Below are positions 1-9,878 of a DNA stretch of 64,000 nt, one piece after another. Below the pieces are notes generated by a model. It saw only the letters and a program-made list of their open reading frames with translations, did not search any database and was not told the DNA's origin. Both the position numbers and the translations under genes were made by a program. The stretch is from positions 1-64,000 of the forward strand of contig NZ_JAKFWH010000082.1 in NCBI RefSeq assembly GCF_021731985.1, written 5' to 3'. This DNA comes from Nitrosomonas sp. (GTDB taxonomy: Bacteria > Pseudomonadota > Gammaproteobacteria > Burkholderiales > Nitrosomonadaceae). The first letter of the stretch is position 1. Each line of letters begins with the position of its first letter.

Positions 1-134
1 TGGCGAATTCCATCAGGGCCCGCAGATAGAAATCCAATCTGCAACAAGGCCGGATATAAGACTGCAGCCGATTTTATTTTTACCAAAACACGAAATATTG
101 CTTGCCAAACCGGGAGGCGTCCATATAAGAAAAA

Positions 135-1184
135 ATGACGGATATTATTAGCATTCTGAACAATGAAAGTGACTTTCTTCTTAAGCATGTCTGTACTACT
201 ATACCCAAGCATGACCTACAGCTGCCTGGTGCTGATTTCGTCGATCGCGTAATGGCTTTAAGCAATCGAAAGCCGAGTGTGCTGCGCAATCTTCAGGCGC
301 TTTATAATCAAGGACGTTTAGCAGGTACAGGCTATCTGTCACTTTTACCCGTCGATCAAGGCGTTGAGCATTCAGCAGGCGCGTCATTTGCACCCAATCC
401 ACTGTTCTTTGATCCCAAGCACATTATTGAACTTGCCATTGAGGGCGGCTGCAATGGGGTCGCTTCCACATTGGGTGTATTGGGTATCGTAGCTCGCCAG
501 TATGCACACAAGATTCCCATGATTCTTAAAATCAATCACAACGAGTTGCTGACTTATCCGAATAAGTTCGACCAAACTCTTTTTGCCAGTGTCAATCAGG
601 CCTTCGATATAGGCGCTTGCGCAATAGGCGCTACAGTTTTTTTTGGTTCGGATGAATCACGCCGACAAATCCAGGAAGTTTCGGCAGCATTCGAACATGC
701 GCATAATTTGGGCATGGTAACCATATTATGGGCTTATACACGTAACAACGCTTTTAAAACTGCCGACAAGGATTATCATGTTAGCGCTGATCTGACCGGT
801 CAGGCTAATCATCTGGCAGTAACTATCGGCGCTGATATCGTCAAACAGAAAATGGCGACCAATAACGGTGGTTATAACGCAATTAAATTTGGCAAGACCC
901 ACTCCAAGGTATACAGCGACCTGACGACAGATCATCCGATTGATCTGGTACGTTATCAGGTCGCAAATTGTTACATGGGTAGGATTGGTATGATTAATTC
1001 AGGCGGTGAATCAGGTAGTGATGATCTGCACCAGGCGATTCGAACTGCAATCATCAACAAGCGTGCAGGCGGTATGGGTTTAATTTCCGGACGAAAAGCA
1101 TTCCAGAAACCATTTACCGAAGGTGTCAAACTACTCCATGCAATTCAGGATGTGTACTTATCTAAAGAAGTAACCATTGCCTGA
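135..1184 (+). CDS. fbaB: Class I fructose-bisphosphate aldolase (FbaB/DhnA type)
   Basis: Cytoplasmic aldolase that reversibly splits fructose-1,6-bisphosphate into dihydroxyacetone phosphate and glyceraldehyde-3-phosphate. The 349-residue protein has the DhnA-type barrel. A conserved block near residues 73-79 reads VDQGVEH, and the stretch GADIVKQKM holds Lys237, which fits the Schiff-base lysine of this family. The length is right for the FbaB group. The ATG at 135 gives a full-length N-terminus, although the upstream Shine-Dalgarno signal is weak (only an A-rich run). In an autotroph it would serve gluconeogenesis and carbon-fixation flux. The gene ahead of it lies outside the window. The exact enzyme name is secure; the role in a particular carbon route is inference. 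Confidence 0.93.
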   Translation: MTDIISILNNESDFLLKHVCTTIPKHDLQLPGADFVDRVMALSNRKPSVLRNLQALYNQGRLAGTGYLSLLPVDQGVEHSAGASFAPNPLFFDPKHIIELAIEGGCNGVASTLGVLGIVARQYAHKIPMILKINHNELLTYPNKFDQTLFASVNQAFDIGACAIGATVFFGSDESRRQIQEVSAAFEHAHNLGMVTILWAYTRNNAFKTADKDYHVSADLTGQANHLAVTIGADIVKQKMATNNGGYNAIKFGKTHSKVYSDLTTDHPIDLVRYQVANCYMGRIGMINSGGESGSDDLHQAIRTAIINKRAGGMGLISGRKAFQKPFTEGVKLLHAIQDVYLSKEVTIA

Positions 1185-1302
1185 GTTATCATATCTAGAC
1201 ATACTGCACGAATTGAATTTTTGTTGTTCTTATAAATGCATAATGTAGAAGACATGGCACAGTCCCGTCTTTAATAACAACATCAGGTATACAATCGCGA
1301 GA

Positions 1303-1977
1303 TTATTTGCCTGATGCTTTTATAGCTTCCAGGTTTGCACGAGCGTCTTCATTACCTTGAGCTGCTGCTTTTTCAAACCATTCAACGGCTTTTTTCTCAT
1401 CTCTTGCCACCCCTTCCCCAGTAAAGTACATGGCACCTAAATTATTCTGTGCATCCACATGACCTTGTTCTGCAGCTTTCTTAAATAGCTCGGCAGCCTG
1501 TGCCATGTCTTGCGGGATACCTTCACCATTTGCATACATAAGTCCCAGATTAAATTGCGCATCTGCGTAACCTTGCTCTGCAGCACGAAAGAACCACCCG
1601 GCTGCCACTTCAGGATCATTATCCAATAATTGGCCAGTCGGACTCTTTGAAACCGCTTCACCGGTATAATACATAACACCTAGACCATTCTGAGCAGCAG
1701 GATTTCCCGCTTTAGCATCTTCCATTAAAGCTTTAAATTTTTCTTCGGCCGTTTTAACATCGCCTACCCCCGCAGGCAAAATTTGTTCTTTTAGCTCTGC
1801 CTTTTCTTCATTGGTCAACCCTTCGCCTATGAACGATGGAATTTCACCCAGCTTGGTTACTTCATTCGTAGGTATTGGTGATGTGCTGATTTCTGATTTA
1901 TCACTTTTTGATTCTTCACCGCAGCCAGTAAGTAATAAAGCTGTAGCAGCTAGTAATAGAACAGCTAAAAATTTCAT
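1303..1977 (-). CDS. Sel1-repeat (TPR-like) lipoprotein
   Basis: Predicted envelope lipoprotein of 224 residues. The N-terminus is a hydrophobic signal ending in a lipobox LLTGC, with Cys19 as the likely lipidation site. From about residue 83 onward there are Sel1-like repeats: sections such as GNPAAQNGLGVMYYTGEG, a segment with ADAQFNLGLMYANGEG, and VDAQNNLGAMYFTGEG recur at about 36-residue spacing. Sel1 repeats are alpha-solenoid protein-protein interaction modules. It sits next to another exported repeat protein (ankyrin) on the same strand with an 85-base gap, so the two may be co-transcribed. No partner is known from the sequence; function beyond scaffolding is not assignable. Confidence 0.85.
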   Translation of the reverse strand: MKFLAVLLLAATALLLTGCGEESKSDKSEISTSPIPTNEVTKLGEIPSFIGEGLTNEEKAELKEQILPAGVGDVKTAEEKFKALMEDAKAGNPAAQNGLGVMYYTGEAVSKSPTGQLLDNDPEVAAGWFFRAAEQGYADAQFNLGLMYANGEGIPQDMAQAAELFKKAAEQGHVDAQNNLGAMYFTGEGVARDEKKAVEWFEKAAAQGNEDARANLEAIKASGK

Positions 1978-2062
1978 TTATAATTTCCTTTATTTCCTTA
2001 GTTTAACAATAACAAGCCGGAGCACTATAACAACTTGATTAGAAGTTGTGTATTAATGTTTG

Positions 2063-2812
2063 CTATTTAGCACCGGACTTCTTTAACAATTCAATGATTT
2101 CCCGATAGCGATAACGCTCAGCCAGTATTAGCGGAGTTACTCCATTGCTTGCTTTAACATTAAGATTGGCATTTGCCGCTATCAACGAATGAACTGCCCC
2201 CAGATGGCCATTCTGTACAGCCAACATTAATGCTGTCGCGCCATTCTCCAACTGATAATTGACTTCAGCATTCGCTTTGATCAAGACCTGAATAGTCTGC
2301 TGATGACCTTCTTGCGCTGCCAGTAAAAGTGCTGTCATTCCATTAGTTCTTTTTGCATTGACATTGGCTTGAGCAGCTAACAATAAAGCGATCACTTTTC
2401 TTCTGTCTTTTTCAGCAGCTAATATCAAAGCGGTATCATTTTCTTCCGAAACAGCATTGACATCAGCCCCAGCTGTTAGCAGAACTTCGACAACCTGTTC
2501 TCGTCCATCACGAGCAGCCTGCATCAAGGGCGTGTAACCATTCTCTGCTCTTAAATTTACATTTACTCCTGCTTGTAAAAAGCGTTCAACAATCGCGGGA
2601 TTTCCCTTTTTAACCGCAACCAGAAAAGCAGCATTTAATTCCTCTTGATCGATCTGTTGCGTATCCAGTATCTTTTTAACCGATGAAAAATTACCTTTGT
2701 CTGCGGCACCAATCAGCTCAGTATCAAGATTCATCGACCAGACATTGGTAGAAACAAAGATCAATAAACATACGATCCATCTTGTGGTTTTATTTTCTAA
2801 TAATCCTGTCAT
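2063..2812 (-). CDS. Exported ankyrin-repeat protein
   Basis: Protein of 249 residues with an N-terminal hydrophobic signal (about residues 10-26, ending near VWS) followed by six or more ankyrin repeats. Recurrent pieces are NGYTPLMQAARDGREQVVEV, ENDTALILAAEKDRRKVIAL, NGMTALLLAAQEGHQQ and NGATALMLAVQNGH. Ankyrin repeats form a binding surface; there is no enzymatic domain. The signal suggests periplasmic location. It lies directly upstream (minus strand) of the Sel1 lipoprotein and could share its transcript. The partner is unknown. The ATG at 2812 gives a sensible signal peptide and is taken as start. Confidence 0.85.
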   Translation of the reverse strand: MTGLLENKTTRWIVCLLIFVSTNVWSMNLDTELIGAADKGNFSSVKKILDTQQIDQEELNAAFLVAVKKGNPAIVERFLQAGVNVNLRAENGYTPLMQAARDGREQVVEVLLTAGADVNAVSEENDTALILAAEKDRRKVIALLLAAQANVNAKRTNGMTALLLAAQEGHQQTIQVLIKANAEVNYQLENGATALMLAVQNGHLGAVHSLIAANANLNVKASNGVTPLILAERYRYREIIELLKKSGAK

Positions 2813-3136
2813 GCAAAGTTCCTTCCCATCAACATATCCACACAGAAAATTCTAAAATCATCATTTGTACAACATTTTAAATTAAACTTACCGCATCAGT
2901 AACCATCGATTAGAAACAGGATTATACAATGATGCCATTTTTTGATCAGCGCATCATATCAGATGCCTTGGCTCTGCATTCCATAACTATTAGCATGTGT
3001 GCTATTCTTGCTCAGTTAATTCATTCATGAAATCTGATGCAAATGCAGAATGTGATTTATATCAGTCGACATTATTGAATTTAACATCTTATCTGGTTCA
3101 TGTTTATATCCCGAAACAATTCAAAGCATAAATAAT
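2813..3136. other. Intergenic stretch, nothing recognised
   Basis: About 324 AT-rich bases between the divergent ankyrin gene and ubiH. I see no convincing coding frame, RNA gene or strong palindrome. It must carry the two divergent promoters, but no box stands out enough to call. Confidence 0.5.
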
Positions 3137-4309
3137 ATGACCACTGATCATTATGACATCGTTATCATTGGCGGTGGCCCGGTGGGAATGGCTCTGGCAC
3201 TTGCTCTGCGCGATACCGGTGTTTCAAATTTACTACTCGAAGCACGTGGTTTACCCGAAAAAGACGAAGACCCTCGTCCATTAGCACTATCGCATGGAAG
3301 TCGTCTGATATTGCATCGCTTAGGGGTATGGAGCGAACTGGCACAAAATACTCCAATTACTACTATCCATATATCCAACCGCGGCAATTTCGGCCAAACT
3401 GTTTTAACACCGGATGATGCAGGTGTTCCAGCATTAGGATATGTAGTGAATTACCATGACCTTTTTTGCTCCATGCACAAGAAATTAACCGGAAAGAAGT
3501 CTGACTACATTGCTGGTGCAATTGTCACTCAACTCGATACCAATGCAAATTCAGGCTATGTCTATTTCGATTACCAGGGCAAGCAAGACAAGGTTTCAGC
3601 TAAACTACTTGTTCTCGCCGATGGCGGCCAGCTGGCCAAGCAAATACCTGATATCACTTATCAAACATATGATTATCAGCAATGGGCCATTGTTGCAAAT
3701 GTTCAAGCTGAAAAAAAGCAGACAGGTATAGCTTACGAACGTTTTACAATTGATGGGCCGGTTGCATTGCTTCCAAACGGTGATGATTTCGCTTTAGTGT
3801 GGACTGTAAGTCCCGAGGCAGTGAAAGAAATTACCGCGCTGAATGATGCAGATTTTCTGATTCGGTTACATCAGCATTTTGGTAATAGGCTCGGAAAATT
3901 CATTAAAACAGGAAAAAGATCTGCATTTCCATTGGCACTCAAATACGCAACACTGGCCACAACTCAAAGAGTTGCACTAATTGGCAATGCGGCCCAAACA
4001 TTACATCCCGTCGCAGGGCAAGGGTTTAATCTGGGCCTAAGAGATGCCTATGAATTGGCTTGCGAAATTATCAATACACAATGCTCGGCTCTGGAGATTG
4101 GCACACCGACTATGTTATCAAGGTACCGTCAAAGTAGACACATTGATAGTAATGCCGGCAGACTATTTACAGATTCATTGATCAAGCTTTTTTCTAATGA
4201 AAATAAAATACTCAAACACGCTTGTGGAGCCGGGTTAAGTACATTGAACTGTATCCCGCCCCTCAAAAGATTTGTTGCCCGTCGTATGATATTTGGAGCC
4301 AGAGGATAA
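3137..4309 (+). CDS. ubiH: UbiH/UbiF-family FAD-dependent ubiquinone-biosynthesis hydroxylase
   Basis: Flavoprotein monooxygenase of 390 residues that hydroxylates the ring of a ubiquinone precursor at or near the inner membrane. The N-terminal dinucleotide-binding loop is IVIIGGGPVGMALALAL. A middle PRPLALSHGSR segment matches the UbiH-type motif, and near residue 283 the FAD-binding block LIGNAAQTLHPVAGQGFNLG is the hallmark of the UbiH/COQ6 family; the usual His before TLHP is Gln here. Length is normal. UbiH, UbiF and UbiI cannot be told apart from motifs alone, so the symbol means family. It stands alone, 177 bases before dusB. Confidence 0.85.
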   Translation: MTTDHYDIVIIGGGPVGMALALALRDTGVSNLLLEARGLPEKDEDPRPLALSHGSRLILHRLGVWSELAQNTPITTIHISNRGNFGQTVLTPDDAGVPALGYVVNYHDLFCSMHKKLTGKKSDYIAGAIVTQLDTNANSGYVYFDYQGKQDKVSAKLLVLADGGQLAKQIPDITYQTYDYQQWAIVANVQAEKKQTGIAYERFTIDGPVALLPNGDDFALVWTVSPEAVKEITALNDADFLIRLHQHFGNRLGKFIKTGKRSAFPLALKYATLATTQRVALIGNAAQTLHPVAGQGFNLGLRDAYELACEIINTQCSALEIGTPTMLSRYRQSRHIDSNAGRLFTDSLIKLFSNENKILKHACGAGLSTLNCIPPLKRFVARRMIFGARG

Positions 4310-4486
4310 TTTTCAATCATAGCTCCACTATGGGTCTGACAAAAGCTATAATTAGTTCCAACGGAATGTGAAAATTATGTGATCGCTCGCTCCAATTATC
4401 CGGATTGCCACTGAGTGTTCAGATGATCGTTACTCAGCAACAATATTTAGATTATCAATAACTACCAGCCTATAGACACCGCTTAC

Positions 4487-5494
4487 ATGCAGATTGGCAC
4501 ACACATTTTAAAAAACAAACTGATTGTTGCTCCGATGGCAGGCGTTACCGATCGCCCGTTTAGACAGTTATGCAAAATTATGGGTGCCGGTATGGCTGTC
4601 TCTGAGATGGTATCGAGTAATTCATTACTCTGGGGCTCTCAAAAAACACTACGACGAGCGAATCATGAAGGCGAGGTTTCTCCCATCACAGTTCAGATTG
4701 CCGGCGCTGATCCCAAAATGCTTGCAGCTGCAGCACGTTACAATGTTGAAAATGGCGCCCAGATTATTGATATTAACATGGGTTGTCCAGCAAAAAAAAT
4801 ATGCAATGTAATGGCCGGATCTGCATTACTACAAGATGAGAAATTAGTGGAAAGAATTCTTGATGCAGTAGTAAAGGCTGTCGATATACCGGTCACACTT
4901 AAGATTCGTACCGGCTGGGACAAACAACATAAGAATGCATTAGCCATAGCACATATTGCTGAAAACTCGGGCATTCAAGCACTCGCTATTCATGGCCGCA
5001 CAAGAGCTTGCGCATATACCGGCACCGCCGAATATGACACGATTGCGGCTGTTAAAGCCGCCGCCAAGATCCCCATCATTGCAAATGGTGATATTACTAC
5101 TCCCGAAAAAGCAAAACATATTCTTGCCTATACAAAAGCCGATGCAATTATGATAGGTCGTGCCGCACAAGGCAGACCATGGATATTTCGTGAAATAAAT
5201 CATTATCTTACAACTGACCAATACCTACAACCGCCCGAAGTAGCGGAAATACATCGAGTACTCATTAATCATCTGCATGATTTATATGATTTCTACGGCG
5301 AATACTCGGGTGTTCGCATTGCACGTAAACACATATCCTGGTACACCAAGGGACTTGTTGGCTCTGCTGGCTTTCGTCAGTCAATGAATCAATTACAAAC
5401 CAGTGATCAGCAAATTATAGAAACCAATAAATTTTTCTCACAATTAGCTGAAGAAGGTCAAAGATTGAGTTATATCAAAGAAGGGAGTAGTTAG
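4487..5494 (+). CDS. dusB: tRNA-dihydrouridine synthase B
   Basis: FMN enzyme that reduces uridine to dihydrouridine in the tRNA D-loop. It has 335 residues. The N-terminal barrel start is APMAGVTDRPFR, and the catalytic cysteine lies in DINMGCPAKK. HGRTR and the later GRAAQGRPWIF are typical DusB signatures. It is the first gene of a tight cluster: fis begins three bases after its stop. dusB-fis is a conserved proteobacterial pair in which dusB is effectively the leader gene of fis. Start and family are well supported. Confidence 0.95.
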   Translation: MQIGTHILKNKLIVAPMAGVTDRPFRQLCKIMGAGMAVSEMVSSNSLLWGSQKTLRRANHEGEVSPITVQIAGADPKMLAAAARYNVENGAQIIDINMGCPAKKICNVMAGSALLQDEKLVERILDAVVKAVDIPVTLKIRTGWDKQHKNALAIAHIAENSGIQALAIHGRTRACAYTGTAEYDTIAAVKAAAKIPIIANGDITTPEKAKHILAYTKADAIMIGRAAQGRPWIFREINHYLTTDQYLQPPEVAEIHRVLINHLHDLYDFYGEYSGVRIARKHISWYTKGLVGSAGFRQSMNQLQTSDQQIIETNKFFSQLAEEGQRLSYIKEGSS

Positions 5495-5497
5495 TTT

Positions 5498-5740
5498 ATG
5501 AATGCAATCAAGGAGAATGAAATTGCATCCTGTATTCGCAAAGCGATCGGCGGCTATCTCAATGACCTGGATGGGGAGAAGCCAGGGAATCTATATAGCA
5601 TGGTAATTCAGAGCGTTGAGAAACCCCTGATTGAAATTGCCATACAACATACCAAAGGCAATCAAACCCAAGCAGCCGAGTTACTTGGAATAAATCGAAA
5701 TACGCTACGTCAAAAAATGAAGCAATTCCAAATTAAATGA
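5498..5740 (+). CDS. fis: DNA-binding protein Fis
   Basis: Small nucleoid protein of 80 residues. The C-terminal helix-turn-helix (about residues 52-77) reads [20 protein letters not shown], nearly the consensus of Fis and of the NtrC DNA-binding end. The N-terminal half supplies the dimer and activation arm and is shorter than the 98-residue enterobacterial form, as is usual in betaproteobacteria. Translation is probably coupled: it begins three bases after dusB stops, and its own stop overlaps the purH start by four bases (ATGA). Confidence 0.93.
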   Translation: MNAIKENEIASCIRKAIGGYLNDLDGEKPGNLYSMVIQSVEKPLIEIAIQHTKGNQTQAAELLGINRNTLRQKMKQFQIK

Positions 5741-7296
5741 CTATTAAATATGCACTCATCAGTGTCTCAGATAAAACCGGGATCATCGATTTAGCAAAAA
5801 AACTGATTCAGTACGATATAACTATCCTATCAACAGGTGGTACTGCCAAATTATTATCTGAAGCTGGAATAAGTGTTATTGAGGTCAGCGACTACACTGG
5901 TTTTCCAGAAATGCTCGATGGCCGGATCAAAACACTGCACCCAAAAATTCATGCCGGCATACTCGCGCGCGATGATTCATTAGATCACCAAGATGCACTT
6001 GATAAAGCATCTATTCCGAATATAGAACTAGTCATCGTCAATCTGTATCCTTTCAGACAAACAATCGCAAAACAAAATTGTAGCCTGGATGATGCTATTG
6101 AAAACATTGATATTGGTGGCCCAACCATGGTCCGCGCAGCAGCCAAGAATTACCAAAAAGTAACTGTTATCACGGATCCTCAAGACTATTCATTACTCTG
6201 TGAAGAATTAGCAGCGAGTTCTGGATCGATTAGTTTGACTATCCGTTTTATGTTGGCAAAAAAAGCTTTCACGCATACAGCTTCTTATGACAGCGCTATC
6301 AGTAACTATTTAACTGCATTGGATACCGGCTATCTTCATAAGGATTTTCCAGATTCCCTTAATCTGAATTTTAAACTTGCACAGCATTTACGTTATGGAG
6401 AAAATCCGCATCAGAGAGCTGCCTTCTATCGTGATGAATCCATAACCCCAGGTAGCTTAGCGAATTATCAGCAGTTGCAGGGCAAAGAATTATCCTACAA
6501 TAACATCGCTGATACCGATGCAGCGTGGGAATGTGTCAAAACTTTTGACAGCCCGGCCTGTGTGATTGTTAAACACGCTAACCCTTGTGGCGTAGCCATT
6601 GCTGAAACAACGCTTCGCGCCTACCAGCTTGCATTTGCAACCGATCCAACTTCTGCTTTTGGCGGCATCATTGCATTTAACCGAACCATCGATACAGACA
6701 CTGCTGAAGCTGTTCTAAAACAGTTTGTCGAAGTCATTATTGCACCGGAAATAACGCAGGAAGCCCAACGGCTTCTATTGCAAAAAAATAACATCCGCGT
6801 ATTGATTCTGCCATTACAAAATGGGCATCATCACTATGATTTAAAACGAATCGGCGGTGGTATTCTTGTACAAACACCCGACATTCTGAATATTACAGTT
6901 GCAGATCTTAAAATAGTCACCAAAGTAATACCCGCACCGGCACAATTGGACGACTTACTTTTCGCATGGCGCGTTGCAAAATTTGTCAAATCTAACGCCA
7001 TTGTATTTTGCAGCAATGGCCAAACCGTAGGCATCGGTGCTGGTCAAATGAGCCGTGTTGATAGTGCACGCATCGCTTCTATAAAAGCACAGCAAGCGGG
7101 CCTCACACTTACTGGATCTGTGGTCGCATCGGATGCATTTTTCCCTTTCCGGGATGGTTTAGATGTTGTGGTGCAAGCTGGTGCAACAGCAATAATTCAG
7201 CCCGGTGGCAGTATCCGTGATAACGAAGTGATTGCTGCTGCCGATGAACAAGGTGTTTCAATGGTATTCACCGGAATTCGCCATTTCAGACATTAG
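5737..7296 (+). CDS. purH: Bifunctional AICAR transformylase/IMP cyclohydrolase
   Basis: Cytoplasmic enzyme for the last two steps of IMP synthesis: formyl transfer from 10-formyl-THF to AICAR, then ring closure. The 519-residue protein has an N-terminal MGS-like cyclohydrolase domain ([11 protein letters not shown], then [17 protein letters not shown]) and a C-terminal transformylase domain with VKHANPCG, the Lys-His catalytic motif, and a terminal SIRDNEVI block. Length is normal. The start overlaps the fis stop by four bases, and purD follows 16 bases later, so dusB-fis-purH-purD reads as one operon. Confidence 0.96.
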   Translation: MTIKYALISVSDKTGIIDLAKKLIQYDITILSTGGTAKLLSEAGISVIEVSDYTGFPEMLDGRIKTLHPKIHAGILARDDSLDHQDALDKASIPNIELVIVNLYPFRQTIAKQNCSLDDAIENIDIGGPTMVRAAAKNYQKVTVITDPQDYSLLCEELAASSGSISLTIRFMLAKKAFTHTASYDSAISNYLTALDTGYLHKDFPDSLNLNFKLAQHLRYGENPHQRAAFYRDESITPGSLANYQQLQGKELSYNNIADTDAAWECVKTFDSPACVIVKHANPCGVAIAETTLRAYQLAFATDPTSAFGGIIAFNRTIDTDTAEAVLKQFVEVIIAPEITQEAQRLLLQKNNIRVLILPLQNGHHHYDLKRIGGGILVQTPDILNITVADLKIVTKVIPAPAQLDDLLFAWRVAKFVKSNAIVFCSNGQTVGIGAGQMSRVDSARIASIKAQQAGLTLTGSVVASDAFFPFRDGLDVVVQAGATAIIQPGGSIRDNEVIAAADEQGVSMVFTGIRHFRH

Positions 7297-7312
7297 AGAA
7301 TCTCAAAATTTC

Positions 7313-8620
7313 ATGAAATTACTGGTTATTGGCGGCGGCGGCAGAGAGCATGCATTAGCATGGAAACTGAGCTTATCGCCCCGAGTCCATAAAGTATTTG
7401 TGGCGCCGGGTAATGCGGGTACTGCTTTAGAGCGCGGGCTTGAAAATATTTCGATCACATCTATTCCTGAATTAATTGAATTCGCAAAGCAAGAACAAAT
7501 TGCAATAACGGTAGTAGGCCCAGAAACCTCACTGGCTGAAGGTATCGTTGATGCGTTCCAAGCTGCTGGTCTGAAAATATTTGGCCCTGTCCAGCAAGCC
7601 GCTCAACTCGAAACTTCAAAGATCTTCGCCAAGGAATTCATGCAACGGCACCATATTCCGACAGCCAACTATGCAAGATTTCAAGATCCTGTGCTGGCAC
7701 ATGAGTATATCGATCAAAAATCCACACCTCTGGTAATTAAAGCCGATGGACTCGCAGCAGGGAAAGGTGTTGTGGTTGCTCAAACCAATGAACAAGCACA
7801 TTCTGCTATCAATGCCATACTGGTCGAAAAGAATTTTGGCAGCGCAGGTTATGAAATTATTATTGAGGAATTCCTGCGCGGCACAGAAGTAAGTTTTATT
7901 GTCATGACAGATGGATGTCATATTCTGCCTTTGGCTACTAGCCAGGATCATAAACGCCTATTTGATGGAGACCTGGGTCCCAATACTGGCGGAATGGGCG
8001 CATATTCGCCAACCCCTTTTATATCACCCAGCCTGCATGCGCAAATCATGCGTAATATCATCTATCCCGTTATCAATGGATTAAAAGAGGAAGGCATTAA
8101 CTATACCGGTTTTCTGTATGCCGGATTAATGATTACTGCGGAAGATCAAGCAAAAGTATTGGAATTTAATTGCCGGCTAGGAGACCCAGAAACTCAACCC
8201 ATCATGCTGCGCTTAAAAAGCGAACTTCTGACATTAATAACGCATGCTGTGAATGGAACATTGGATAAAGTTGATGCGGAATGGGACCGGCGTGCTGCGC
8301 TGGGTGTTGTGATGGCGGCGCATGGTTATCCGGAGGATCCGAGAAAGAATGACGTGATCCAAGGTTTACAGGATCTTATCATTGACCAAGAAAACACCGA
8401 CAGTTTTCATATTTTTCATGCCGGAACGCGCATGGGAGGGAATGATGAAAAGGAAATTATGACGGCAGGAGGTCGTGTTGTATGCGTAACCGCATTAGGT
8501 GAAAACGTTAGAATCGCGCAGCAGAATGCCTATAAACTCATTGAAAAAATTCACTTTGATGACTATCAGATTCGTCACGATATTGGATATCAAGGCATAA
8601 ACTATCAGCGAAAAAAATAA
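7313..8620 (+). CDS. purD: Phosphoribosylamine-glycine ligase (GAR synthetase)
   Basis: ATP-grasp enzyme joining glycine to 5-phosphoribosylamine, step two of purine synthesis. I place the start at the ATG at 7313 (435 residues), because the protein there begins MKLLVIGGGGREHALAWKL as the family does. A longer open frame reaches back to 7232, inside purH, but adds residues unlike the family. The ATP-grasp core is visible in PLVIKADGLAAGKGVVVA, LGPNTGGMGAYSP and LEFNCRLGDPETQ. It is the last gene of the dusB-fis-purH-purD unit and ends 22 bases before the convergent flgL stop. Confidence 0.95.
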   Translation: MKLLVIGGGGREHALAWKLSLSPRVHKVFVAPGNAGTALERGLENISITSIPELIEFAKQEQIAITVVGPETSLAEGIVDAFQAAGLKIFGPVQQAAQLETSKIFAKEFMQRHHIPTANYARFQDPVLAHEYIDQKSTPLVIKADGLAAGKGVVVAQTNEQAHSAINAILVEKNFGSAGYEIIIEEFLRGTEVSFIVMTDGCHILPLATSQDHKRLFDGDLGPNTGGMGAYSPTPFISPSLHAQIMRNIIYPVINGLKEEGINYTGFLYAGLMITAEDQAKVLEFNCRLGDPETQPIMLRLKSELLTLITHAVNGTLDKVDAEWDRRAALGVVMAAHGYPEDPRKNDVIQGLQDLIIDQENTDSFHIFHAGTRMGGNDEKEIMTAGGRVVCVTALGENVRIAQQNAYKLIEKIHFDDYQIRHDIGYQGINYQRKK

Positions 8621-8642
8621 CTTAAGAAAGAAATTGGTATGT

Positions 8643-9851
8643 CTAAATATAATTAAACAAGGATAACCCGGAAATTTTAATATAGGACTGCTGTGCGGCT
8701 TGAAGATACAGCTGTTGTCTTTGGAAATCTGATGTTGCTTTTGCGAAATCAACATCTTGTAATTGTGATAGTAATTGCTTAAATTGAATATCTTGATCAC
8801 TACCGACACTTTCCAAGGTATCGATTTCATTCATCCGGGCCCCAATAGAGGACTGTTTTGTAAGCACATGCTCTAAGCTATTGTTAATACTTTGTAGTGC
8901 TGTACTTAAACTATTCGCAAGTCGAGTACCCCCAGGCTGCCCACTGGATGGCGTTTCAAGTGCTGTAATTAGATCGCTTACGGTTTTGAAAATACTTTGA
9001 TTGCTACTGGGAGAAACTGTAAATTTATCCCCGTTCGCCGGATTACCTTTAATACTCACCTGTATTCCATCAAAACTGATTGTACTGTTACCTACGTAGG
9101 GATTAGCTGAAGAAACTGGTAATCCTGTTGTTGTGTTGACAATATCATAAGTCGTCACACCAGCAGCAACATTGAAATTTATATCGTAATTAGCCCCGGT
9201 TAGGCTCGCTGGAGTAATCACCGATCCACCATCAATTACACCTGTCCCTAAGTTTAGGGAATTTGCTGCGGTTGCGAAAACACCGTTACCATTCTTTATA
9301 CGTTCAAAAATATCCGTGCCCGAGTCACTGATAGCAAGTTGGCGTGCCGGCCCTACTTGATTCAATCTTTGCCCTTGATCTCCCGAATATTGCACATTTA
9401 ATCCGGTTTGAACAAAAGGTTTTGTACTTGCTTGATAACCTGAAAATAAAAATTGTCCATTCTCATCCGTTGTATTGGCCAGGCCAACTAATGAATCCAA
9501 TTTACTGCGCAATTCCGTTGCCAGAATCTTTCTATCAGCATCTGTCAGTGTCGAATTTCCGCCATAGACTGTTGTGCCATGAACATCTTGAAGAAGCGAA
9601 GTGACTTGCTTTAATATATTTTCTTCCAATCCCAACGAAGAATTTGCGCTGGCGCGATTTACTGCATATTGCTTATTCAGTGATTCTGATTGTGTAATAT
9701 TTAATGCTTGTGCTGCAGCAATAGGGTCATCTGAAGGAGCTAGGATGCGTCTACCGGTGGAAAGTTGCTGTTGCGTTTTAACTAACGCTTCCTGCTGTTG
9801 CAGCATTAAATTAGTTCCGGTTTCATAAATTGTATTTGTACTAACACGCAT
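8643..9851 (-). CDS. flgL: Flagellar hook-filament junction protein FlgL (HAP3)
   Basis: Axial protein of 402 residues exported by the flagellar type III apparatus; it joins the hook to the filament after FlgK. The N-terminal flagellin-like helix (residues about 3-60) contains the family block QQQLSTGRRILAPSDDP, and the C-terminal helix ends with FQRQQLYLQAAQQSYIKISG, both matching the conserved D0/D1 coiled-coil ends. The central part is variable. It is the promoter-distal gene of the flg cluster, 27 bases after flgK. Confidence 0.93.
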   Translation of the reverse strand: MRVSTNTIYETGTNLMLQQQEALVKTQQQLSTGRRILAPSDDPIAAAQALNITQSESLNKQYAVNRASANSSLGLEENILKQVTSLLQDVHGTTVYGGNSTLTDADRKILATELRSKLDSLVGLANTTDENGQFLFSGYQASTKPFVQTGLNVQYSGDQGQRLNQVGPARQLAISDSGTDIFERIKNGNGVFATAANSLNLGTGVIDGGSVITPASLTGANYDINFNVAAGVTTYDIVNTTTGLPVSSANPYVGNSTISFDGIQVSIKGNPANGDKFTVSPSSNQSIFKTVSDLITALETPSSGQPGGTRLANSLSTALQSINNSLEHVLTKQSSIGARMNEIDTLESVGSDQDIQFKQLLSQLQDVDFAKATSDFQRQQLYLQAAQQSYIKISGLSLFNYI

Positions 9852-9878
9852 AATATTGCCCCTACCCTAAATATATAT

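Noticed and set aside
1-134. Open frames reaching the left edge, possibly the tail of an upstream gene
   Set aside because: No recognisable product and no homologous end; too short to support.
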